From the NCBI RefSeq assembly GCF_014356525.2, contig NC_052518.1, positions 34,060,017 through 34,124,016 on the forward strand: a stretch of DNA of 64,000 nt, in the 5' to 3' direction. The notes beneath the pieces are model-generated. The model was not told where the DNA came from, did not search any database, and saw nothing but the letters and a program-made list of their open reading frames with translations. The DNA comes from Nilaparvata lugens (Eukaryota; Arthropoda; Insecta; Hemiptera; Delphacidae). Below, in pieces: positions 54,724 to 64,000 of the stretch; the stretch's first letter is position 1; each line of letters begins with the position of its first letter. Position numbers and translations under genes: made by a program.

Positions 54724-55444
54724 TGACCTCTCATCCCGCTTTCAGAAGACTCTGGAGACCTTCAATACATTTCTCCTGGTCACTTTCTGGTAGGCCGTGC
54801 TCTGACTGCCCTTCTATTTCAAGATCCGCCTACTACACATCTTGACAACAGATCGAGATGGCGTCAACTTCAGAAAATCATGCAAGACCTGTGGGATCAG
54901 TGGTTTAAAGAGTATCTTGTTACATTGCAACATAAGAACAAATGGCTGTCTGAAAACAACAACATTGTAGTCGACACACTTGTCTTACTCGAAGATATTG
55001 GGACTGCTGCTTCGACTTGGAGACTTGCTCATGTCATCGAGACACATCCTGGAAACGACGGTAAAGTCTGTGTTGTCACTGTTCAGACAACTCAAAGCAA
55101 ATTCAAACGAGCTATTACTAGCCTTGCACCCTTCCCTCAGGATGAGGATGATTAGTTTATTCTATATTCATCATTTTTGCACTTATATATTTGTAACATG
55201 TTTGCACCTCTTTATATTTGTCCTTTTGGATCTTTTATCACTTTTGTATTTTTGACATCTTTGTCATTTTGTATCAATTCTCATTGTTGTATATTGCATC
55301 TCCTGTATTGAGATTGCACTTAGTCCAGGTTTTTTGTATTTGTTCGGCCCTTGTTCTTTTGACTTGCCACTTTGTCTTACTGGACATTCGATCCTAACAT
55401 AATTTTTTGCATTTTTCACTTGGGACTCACTTTGCTTCACTGCT
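54724..55444 (+). repeat. 721-bp direct duplication, right copy
   Basis: This repeats the end of BEL/Pao integrase (MQDLWDQWFKEYLV ... PQDEDD, stop at 55155) and the 3' UTR. It lacks the TAG found in the left copy (CAG here), so it is the less damaged copy. Confidence 0.9.
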
Positions 55445-58400
55445 TTTGCTCCATATTGTCCCAAGGCCGGGACCTTTATGTTAGATCTCATGTCCACATT
55501 TTGGCATCGTCATTCGGATGTTTTTGTCAGTTCACCTCTTGTTGGTCACACTTTGTCATTTTGTGACTCATTGATCTAAATATTGATTTCTTGTCTTTGG
55601 CTTACGTGGACACAGTCAACAGCCTCATTCATCTTTAGTATCTTTTCAATTTATTATTTGCTTTTGGATATTGTTGATTATTATTCATTGCTTTTATCAA
55701 TTTAATCTTCGAATTGGATTATTGTATTTGCTGCTAGCATTTATTTTTCTACTTTGTCATCATGTGGCTATACCGGAAATTGTGGTAACATTCTTCCTTG
55801 TCCTTTCTCGTTGTCACTGAAGCATTGAGTTTGGTCCATCATGTCTTCTCATTCAATTTAAAGTTTTATTTCAATTTTCACCTATTAAAGTTTTGATTTT
55901 GTGTCAAAATGGTTTCATCGTTCATCCTCGTCATAATGAGACATCAATCTCAGGAATCGCTCAAATTATCAATTTTTGGACATTTCAACTTCGGTTCCTC
56001 GTGGTCATTTTGCATCTTAAATTCATAACTTATGAATTTAAAGCTTCATCCATCTATATTGAACTCTTGTTCACTTATGGCATCACCGTGATGTATTTCA
56101 ATCAATTTCTGTGAATTTGGAACTGTTTTTTTCTCACATTTCATCACAATCATTCGTCGGCACTCCCGACAGAGAATAGGTAAATTCTCTCATGGCATTA
56201 ACATGGAGTTAATGTATTTCAACAGCACTATGTTCACCAACTAGTGACCTTCACCATTCATTGTTTATGAACAGTTCCAAATTCTAGATAATCACATCAA
56301 TTTGCGGTAATCTTTGAACTCTTGTATCCACTTTCAATATGTTTTATTGTTTTGGTTACACCTAACCTACATGTCCGCTTAGTCTCAAATCGCGCCAGCA
56401 ACAGTTCCACGCCGCTACTTGGTCACCGGTACGACATCATATTTTTCTATACTTCATCATTCAACATTTTGATCTTGTAACCAGCTAAGATCCAACTTTA
56501 TGGTCTTGTAAAGGCACTAAGACCCAACTGTACAATGGCCTTGCAGTGCAATTAAGGTCCAACACAACGATCCTTTCTTGGATACAGGATGGCTCAGGAG
56601 AGCTAACATATCTCTTGGATTCACTGGAGTCAAGGAGACGTTCTTGGTCTGCGTTTTGCATGGTCCTAAAGATGAGTCACATCCTTTTTCAATTTCATGT
56701 ATTTGTAGTTCACTTTTCAGAGGCATTTGTTAACGTAATTTGTCACTTTGTTTCACTCCATTTATTTTTTTACACATATCGTCCTTTGAAAGTCTTCAAT
56801 GCTATGACAGCATTCTTAGCATTTCACAATTTAACTAGGTTAAGTTTTTACTTACCTGCGTCTCAAGTCCGCTTAGATTAATGCAATCTTTGAACTCACT
56901 GGTTTTCAGCATTCGATTGCATATTGACATTTCAACATTTGCATATTCTTATATTTTTCAATAAGGCGGATTCATCTGTCCTTCTACAGCATACACGGCA
57001 ATCACAGTTATTGTCTGTGTTTATCTCAGCTATGATAATATTTTGTATGTCTTGAGATCTTAATTATTGTCATTTTGATTTGGCAATCTCAATCTCTTTT
57101 ATCTCATGTTGAGACCGACTGTCTTTTCAATATCAACTTACAATTTCACTCTTTTGTGTTACCAAGCAGATAGTCAAGCTTAGGTTATCTTTTCAAGCAA
57201 TATTAGTCATTTAGAATTTTTATCTTTGAAATCAATTTCACTTATGACATTATTCAAACATATTGAGAGTTAGTCAACTGTTTAGTTTCAGAAAATTTAC
57301 TCAATTATCAAATAATTATATTCAAATTCTATTCATTCAAATTGAATATTACTTATTCAATTTATTCACTGTCTGTTCAAATCATGTTTAATAGTCATTT
57401 ATTTCAATACCTAACTTTGATTCAACTCTTCTTATCATTCAATTGTTTATCAATTCTTATTTGTCCAAGTTTGTTCCTTTACGAACTATTATTTGTCAAA
57501 TTGTTTTAGTGCACATTCAACTGCAGTATAACTCATGCACTTTTGTAATGTTTACATAAGCGCGCTAGATAACGTGTGCCTAATTCAAATCTTTTCATTA
57601 GTACACTTAGTTTCTTACATCATATTGAAGAAGTCAAGGTTTACATCAATAAACAAAACACTTTCAATTTCAATCTTTTATCTTTCTTTTACATACTCAC
57701 ATTACATTATCCACTAGAGGTGTAATTTTCATAGTGTAACATTGTGTGAATACTGGCAGTGTCTTGATCTAGAACGTCTACTTAGGACATTCGTTTTATT
57801 TTTCTTTATTTCAAACATAATACAGTCCACTCAATTTTTTCGGTTGGATTTACGACCCAACTGAGTCAGAATTCACACTAAGTAGATTATATTTGATTGT
57901 TTCTTCTTAATCACGATTTAGAAATATTGTTGTTAATTTATTCTGAGCATTACCACAGAGAAGAAGTAACAGTAAGACTGATTCCTTCAACTTTGTGGCA
58001 TTACACAATAATACAATCATTGTAGCTGAACTAAATATTTTAACTAACATACTATATTAACTAACAATCCAAGAATCCTCTGATAATGAGCATGCAATTT
58101 CCTTTATCATATTTATTTATTGAATTTACAATCAGGACCTTCTGCTTCCTCTTTGTTTCTCTGCTATGAACATTTTCCATGATTCATAATGTTCACCAGG
58201 AACCACAAAAACTCCTTTTTCCTTCTGGCTTCTCTATTAATATCCTACGTTTGTTTTCCAAGCTGGTTCTCAAGTTGTTTTTGATAAACTTTCATCCTCA
58301 AATCTTGCAGTATGACCAATTGACATGCACTATCTCATCCTAGCAATATTTTATTTTTATTACCACACTTTCTAGATCAGTTTTACTTTGAATCAATTAG

Positions 58401-58448
58401 TTACTGATTTTCTTCAGTCTAAAGTACAGTAGGCCAACTACTGTATAT
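55445..58448. other. No gene; possible BEL/Pao 3' LTR at left
   Basis: After CAAGGCCGGGACCTTTA, a purine-rich tract, TGTTAGATCTCATG (from about 55480) could be an LTR start as in other BEL/Pao elements. With no second copy in the window I cannot confirm it or find its end. The rest is AT-rich and T/C-skewed on the plus strand, with no recognisable coding content (56001-58440). Confidence 0.35.
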
Positions 58449-58457
58449 TACCCACAG

Positions 58458-58702
58458 TGGCCGTAGTCGAGTGGATTGGATGCTAGCTTTGTAATCCAAA
58501 GGCCCGGGTTCAAATCCCAGCCCGGGCTAGATACTTTTCTTGGACCACTCCCGTGTTTTGGTTGGACACTTTCCCGTTGGTCCCGGCTGCCTGAAAAGCA
58601 GTCGTTAGGTCATGTCAGAGAGCCTGAAATTGATCAGTTGCGACCTGAAAACTCTGAAACCAGATCTGAGCCAGCCAGGTCACACGATATTATTATTATT
58701 TA
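58458..58702 (+). mobile_element. tRNA-derived SINE
   Basis: 245 bp with an A box (TAGTCGAGTGG) and a B box (GGTTCAAATCC), the polymerase III internal promoter of a tRNA-like head. A GC-richer body follows and a short ATT-repeat tail (TATTATTATTATTTA). It is flanked by TACCCACAG on both sides (58449-58457 and 58703-58711), a 9-bp target duplication. An open frame at 58476-58874 crossing it is not a gene. Confidence 0.9.
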
Positions 58703-60185
58703 TACCCACAGTATGACCATTAACTGTCACCCATTTGATTGGCTAGCTCGATCACATGGTACGAGTCTGCCATTAAGATTCCAAACAAACTTTATAGTCC
58801 TATCTCATTGCGTTGGAAATTTGGTATTTATCACTTCTTTCATTGATTGGAAACAAATTTTGAACCTCCGATGAGTTTGGTATAGCATTTTCAAAGGGAA
58901 ATTGATTATACTTTGAAAAAATAGACTAATAAAGTTTATTTAAATAACACTGATAGCGCTTAAAACATCAATTTTTCTGCCCTTGGGTTCCTCGCTGTCC
59001 AATTCCAGAGCATTCGCGGACTACTTTTCGGGAACCACTGATCTAGATGAATATGCAGATAGGTTTCAATTTTATTGTATTTACTCATCTAATTTATTGG
59101 ATCGAACTTCTAAGAATCTAATTTCAAAATATTTTTGCACCTCAATTGGATATAACATTTCAAGAAATTAATATATAAATCATGGTTAAATATTCTTATG
59201 TTTTTTTCCCGCCCATTAAGATTCCAAATATTTGTATCTTATAATGCAGCATATAGTGGATTATAAGTAGAATCGCTCGCCTTTACTTATTAAAGCAAAT
59301 TTCTGTGATTACTTCGATATAATCTCTCTCAAGTTTTTTATATATTTTCTCAATATAGTTTTAGAACTTTAATTAGTGAATGGTAGATAATAGCAAGTGA
59401 AAATGAAAGGTTCCTAGTAAGCAACCTGAAAGCTGAATCTCCAAAAAATTAATAATGTTCTGAAATATGTCATGATATTGTAATAATATATTGTTTCATT
59501 TACAAAAAAATCATCAAGTTCTCAATTATAAGTGATACTTTGAAACCACTGCTAGTGGTATTGCAAGTCGAAACTCATATATCAACAGTTATTGAACAAT
59601 TGAACATGCTATGGGTTTCAAAAAATAGGTTTCAATTTTTTGGAGAACATGCTATGGTAGGCTTCTCAGGACTGAAGAGAATCAATCATAGAAAAAAGAC
59701 GTCTTTAATCAGCACTTTATCACGGTTAAATATTTTAGAAAATGTTACATCCAATTGAGCCACAATCATATTCTGAAATTAGATTATTAGAAGATCAAAC
59801 TAATAAATTGGATGAGGAAATACGCAGTAAAATTGAAATCTATCTTTCTGCTTATTGATCTAGATCAGTGGTTTCCAAAAAGTGATCCGCCAAGGCTCTG
59901 GAAGTTGTCCGTGAGAAGCACGTGGGAAGAACCCCCATGAGAGAGTGTTTATTGATACATATTCAAGTATAATCAATTTCCCCTCGAAAATGTTATACCA
60001 AACTCATCAGAGGTTGAAAGTATGTAACAATAAATAAATAAGTGATGCGTTCCAAATTTTCAATGCTATAAGATAGGACTACTCGTATAAAGTTTGTTTC
60101 GAATCTCAATAGCGGATTTGAATCACGTGACAAGTCAATGGCCATATTGTGGGTAGTAATTATTGTTACTGTAGTTATGTTCATA
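58703..60185. repeat. Long inverted repeat (foldback-type) structure
   Basis: The left arm (58703-59045) matches the reverse complement of 59862-60165 at roughly 70-75 percent. Shared landmarks are ACAAACTTTATA, GATGAGTTTGGTATA, GGGAAATTGATTATAC and AACCACTGATCTAGAT. The inner ends carry CAGTGGTTTCC/GGGAACCACTG, like hAT terminal repeats. The middle (59046-59860) has no recognised gene. It may be two hAT-type MITEs in opposite orientation, or one foldback element. The SINE sits at its left end. Confidence 0.65.
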
Positions 60186-60559
60186 CGCTCTTATGTACAA
60201 AAATAGGGAGAGAGTTCCAGGTGGATCAATTTTAATATATTTTCTAGCACATCTTTAATAACCAAAATTCTTATGAATTTTCCTTCTCGAGTGAATAGAA
60301 TATCTCAATTATTTGTTGCCTAGAGGACTAGTACATAGAAATTTCAGTCTGCTTTCTCTGTTCCGGTGAAGTTAAATTCTCTTTCTGCCTGGCATTCATT
60401 TGTATCACCTTATAACTGTAGTGCTCTTATTTATGAAGAATTTGAAAATGATTGGAGCATACACAAGACACTCCAGTCCAGTACTTGAGACGTGATTATT
60501 GTGTTAAACATAATTTTCCTATTTCGTACGTGTATAAGTCAGTTCTTTTCCTTTATTAT
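60186..60559. other. No feature seen
   Basis: AT-rich DNA between the inverted repeat and the RTE 3' end. Confidence 0.4.
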
Positions 60560-63500
60560 CATCATCATCCACGGCTCTACAATCCAAAACGGATCTTGGC
60601 CTCCTCCAGCAATCGCCTCCATTCTACTCTGTCCATGGCAGCTCGTCTCCAATTTCTTACACCAAGCCTCCTTGCATCTTCAGTGACTGAGTCCATCCAT
60701 CTCAGTCTTGGTCGACCAGGGCGTCTTCTTCCTTCCATGTTGTAATTCATGATTCTTTTAGCCGGATATGAGTCATCAGCTCTTTCAACATGGCCTGCCC
60801 ACCTGATTCTCCCTACTCTGATAATAGCCAGTGCATTGGTGTGGCCGTACATATCATACAGATCCCTATTCTTTCTTCTGTGCCACACTCCATCAATTTG
60901 CACACCACCAAAAATTCGGCGTAGAATCTTTCGTTCGAGAATGTTGATCATAATCTCATCCAGTTTTGTTAGGGTCCATGCCTCACTGGCATAGGTCAGC
61001 ACAGGCAGAATCAGTGTGCGGTAGATTCTTATCTTTGTCTCTCGGCTCAAATTCCTTGATCTGAAGTGTTTGGCTAAACCGAAGTATGTCCTATTTGCAA
61101 GTAGGATTCTTCGCCTGATCTCATGTGCTGTTTCATGTTTTGAGTTTACTGAAGACCCAAGGTAGACGAACTCATCAACCACCTCCAAACCACAATTAGC
61201 CATCAGCTCAGACTGTGCAGCATTTAATCTATGAGCATTGGACCTTGATGAGACCTTTGTTTTCTGCTTGTTTATAATCAATCCCATACTATTTGCTGCC
61301 CCTCTCATGCTATTATATGCCTCCATCATATAGGGGACTGATCTGGCTGCAATGTCAATGTCATCAGCATAAGCCAGTAATTGAATTGTCTTATTGAGCA
61401 GGATTCCTCTAGTGTCAATTTTGGAGTCTCGTATCACTTTCTCCAATGCCACATTGAAAAGCAGACATGCTAAAGCATCACCCTGCCTAAGACCATTGTA
61501 AGACTGAAATGGATCCGATAGAAGATTCTGTACTCTTACCTGGCATTGGACTGCACTCAATGTCATTTTAACAAGCCTTATAAGTTTATGAGGTATTTCA
61601 AGCTCATACATGGCATCATACAGTTTCTTCCTTTTCACACTGTCATATGCAGCCTTAAAATCCACAAACATATGGAAAGAGTTTACATTGTACTCTAACA
61701 TATTCTCCATTAGAAGTCGCAAGCAGAATATTTGGTCCACTGTGGATCTTCCTGCACGAAACCCTGCCTGGTAGTTTCCTATTTTCCCATCAGTATGAGG
61801 TTTCAGTTTCTCATAGAGGACATTTGAGAAGATCTTGTAGCCAACATTCAATAGAGTAATGCCTCTGAAATTCTTACAATCCATGGGATCACCTTTCTTC
61901 AACAGGGGGCATAGTATTCCCTGATTCCATGAATGAGGCATGGTCTCTTCTCTCCACGATTTGATGACTATTCGATGCATAAGGTGCCACAGAGTATCTC
62001 CACCATGTTTGAAAAGCTCTGTCACTACTCCATCCTTCCCTGGAGATCTGTTGTTGTTGAGTTTATTTATAGCTGTGACAACATCCTCCAGTGTTGGCTC
62101 CTCCATTTCTTGTTGGTCAGTGACTGGATTTATTTGCTCCATGGATTCAGGCAGCGGCTCCTTGGTTCCATTTAGAAGCTCTTCAAAGTGCTGCTTCCAC
62201 CTATTCATCACTGCTCCTTGCTCACTCAGCAGAGTGCAATTCTTGCTTCTGCACACTACAGGTCTTGGCATAAACTCCTTTCTTTGATCATTCACCATGG
62301 CATAAAATTTCCTTGTCTCAGTTTGCCCTGCCAGTCTCTCAATAATGTCAAATTTAGCATTTTCAAATTCCCGCCTTTTTCTTCTGTGCATTTTCTTCTC
62401 CTCCCTTCTCAATCCCTTGTACCTTTCTATAGCACTTCTAGTCCTTCACTGCTGCAAAATTTTGTAGGCCTCGTTCTTCTTCTTAGAAATCTCATGACAT
62501 TCATCATCAAACCATGTTTCTCTACTTTGTCTAGAAACATGTACAAGAATCTCATTTGCTGCACCATCCAGTGCTTGGACACATGCTCCCCAACAATCAT
62601 ATCCTTCATTCTCCTCCATTCCCAGCCTCAGTTGTGCACTTACTTTTTCCTGGAACTGTATTGCTGTGTTAGGATTATTAAGTAGTGCTACATAATATTT
62701 AGTAGTTGGAGACCCCTTTATTGTCCTTGCTCTTGATATGCGTGCTCTTACTACTGCTCCAACAAGATAGTGATCAGAATCAATGTCTGCTCCCCTGTAG
62801 GTCCTTACATTGATTAAGCTGGAAAGGTGTCGCCCATCAATTAAGACATGATCGATCTGATTGAAAGTCTCTCCATTGGGAGAGACCCATGTAGCCATGT
62901 AGATGTTTTTGCGAGGATGAAGTGTACTTCCTATAACCATCCTTTTAGATGCCGCAAAATTGATCAACCTTGTGCCATTCTTATTACTCTCTGTACGAAG
63001 ACTGTTTTTTCCAGCTATTCTACTATAGACCTCCTCCTTACCAACTTTGGCATTCATGTCCCCAGTTATAATTTTCATATCATATCTTGGACATTCATCA
63101 TAGGTTCTCTCCAGCAAGTCATAAAAATCCTCCTTTTCATCTTCTGTTTTCTCTTCTGTTGGTGCATGTACATTGATAACACTTATATTGAAAAACTCCC
63201 CTATGAGTCTTATCACACATAACTTACTACTGACAGCTTTAAAGTCCAATACCAAATTCTTGAGTCTCTTTCCAACAAGAAAACCTACTCCAAAGGTATG
63301 ATCTCTCTCATTACAGCTATAATACAGATCATAATTACCTTTCCTCATCATTCCTTGCCCTGTCCATCTCATTTCCTGAATAGCTATCAAATCTGCTGTA
63401 TAATCATTCATTATGTCCATCAATTGTTCCATTGCACCAGCCCGGTAGACAGTTCGTACATTCCATGTGAATATTCTCAAATCCTTTTCCATTCTTTTCC

Positions 63501-63895
63501 TTTTTTGTCTGCCAGGTACTTTATTCCATAAATCCAGTCCATTCCGAGGCTCATTGTGAGGTTCTGAAACTGTGTTTTTCTTTAAAGGGAGGGGTTGTTG
63601 GCCCCTCGCCCGACCCCCAACCTGGAGGACCAGGTAGTTTTTTCGGGTTTCCTTTCCTAGCCTTTGACAATCCAATGCCGAGCTACAAGGCAGCAGCCAA
63701 TTTCCTTTCAGGATTTTGTTCCCTTAGCCTTTGAGTATCCACTGATACCCATCTGCAAGGCAGCAGTTGTGTTTGCTGGTTTAGGTCCGCCCCGGGTATT
63801 TTATTACCCTGGTACCACCTATATCTAGGAGGCATCCCCCTATCCGCCACCTGGGGAGGCGACCATTAGGAGACCAGCAACTCCCACGAGGTCCT
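60560..63895 (-). mobile_element. RTE-clade LINE, nearly complete
   Basis: The minus-strand element has a GC-rich 5' UTR (about 63676-63895, with TGGTCGCCTCCCCAGGTGG), one ORF with endonuclease and RT, and a very short 3' UTR ending in a GATGATGATAATAAAGG-like tail at about 60560-60575. The single-ORF design and short tail are typical of RTE. Confidence 0.88.
60577..63675 (-). pseudogene. RTE ORF: AP endonuclease plus reverse transcriptase, one in-frame TGA
   Basis: About 1,032 codons in one frame from 63675 to 60577, interrupted only by a TGA next to ILQQ (near 62443). The start may be the later ATG MEKDLRIFTWN. Endonuclease: FTWNVRTVY, AIQEMRWTG, ITGDMNAKVG, IDHVLIDG and DSDHYLV. RT: WNQGILCPLLKKGDP, FRGITLLNVGYKI, AGFRAGRSTVDQIF, VDFKAAYDSV, GLRQGDALACLLFN and LLAYADDIDI. 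The C-terminal region holds GRIRWAGHVERADD and GRPRLRWMDSV. With only one stop, the family is probably still young in this genome. Confidence 0.92.
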
Positions 63896-64000
63896 TTATT
63901 ATAGTATAGATTATTATGTTGCTTTCGCCTCTGATCTGTATAAATGTCCTGTAACAACTGTAAATGTGTCTACACATACCAAATTGAACCTCAAACCGCA
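63896..64000. other. Right edge, nothing seen
   Basis: About 100 bp beyond the RTE 5' end with no recognisable feature. Confidence 0.4.

Larger units (their letters stand above)
51310..55444 (+). mobile_element. Second BEL/Pao element, truncated and interrupted
   Basis: This starts abruptly in RT (TYGTSSAPYL) next to the Penelope-like element. It continues through RNase H and integrase with deletions. It is interrupted by a Jockey ORF1 fragment (53579-54723) flanked by 721-bp duplicates. It is a different family from the first BEL/Pao element. A PPT/LTR-like junction may follow at about 55460-55480. Confidence 0.8.

Noticed and set aside
58476..58874. 132-aa frame
   Set aside because: It starts inside the SINE and runs into the inverted repeat; it has no protein motif.

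Overview
This window looks like arthropod, most likely insect, nuclear DNA. It is AT-rich, and almost all of it is built from transposable elements and remains of a virus-like element. The element mix (BEL/Pao, Mag-like Ty3/gypsy, Jockey, CR1-like and RTE LINEs, a Penelope-like element, a tRNA-derived SINE, and a Maverick/adintovirus-like gene set) fits insects. A hemipteran is possible, but nothing in the sequence fixes the species. I see no confidently recognisable host gene. The best candidate is a Ser/Pro/Thr-rich repeat protein at about 40.3-41.4 kb (minus strand) with a good core promoter.

Layout. From 0.77 to 20.69 kb lies one complete BEL/Pao retrotransposon. It has 664-bp LTRs and a 5-bp target duplication (TGTAT), and nested insertions have stretched it to 20 kb. 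A 1.7-kb unknown repeat (two copies around a Jockey LINE fragment) splits its 5' LTR, and a CR1-like LINE splits its coding region. A third copy of the unknown repeat follows at 20.86-22.46 kb. From 22.9 to 29.27 kb a minus-strand cluster of decayed genes resembles Maverick/Polinton or adintovirus-type DNA viruses: a PLA2 plus basic core protein, an adenain-like cysteine protease, a penton-like and a major-capsid-like gene, a BIR-like protein and several unknowns. Two minus-strand LINEs (29.6-32.8 and about 33.0-37.9 kb) follow. A broken membrane-protein gene (37.9-38.4 kb) and the N-terminal part of a Maverick-type DNA polymerase B (42.3-42.9 kb, plus strand) may be distal parts of the same viral element. 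From 38.9 to 40.0 kb a 125-bp tandem repeat is split by a solo BEL-type LTR. From 43.3 to 45.1 kb are a tRNA-like sequence and several minisatellites.

From 45.84 to 49.49 kb is a young Mag-like gypsy element with identical 136-bp LTRs and a CTGAG target duplication. Its 5' part has been replaced by an inverted copy of its own 3' end. A 5'-truncated Penelope-like element (49.95-51.29 kb, minus) and a second, truncated BEL/Pao element (51.3-55.4 kb) follow; a Jockey ORF1 fragment interrupts the second BEL. From 58.4 to 60.2 kb are a SINE with a 9-bp target duplication and a long inverted-repeat structure. From 60.56 to about 63.9 kb is a nearly complete RTE LINE on the minus strand with a single in-frame stop.

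What stands out: (1) the decayed viral cluster, including a protease hidden by an internal stop but retaining its catalytic residues; (2) a LINE (33-37.9 kb) with an apparent third ORF joined to ORF1 and ORF2 by two matching 8-nt stop/start overlaps; (3) three insertions in one window, each flanked by long direct duplications (about 0.35, 0.72 and 1.64 kb), far longer than normal target-site duplications; and (4) the gypsy provirus rearranged before integration.
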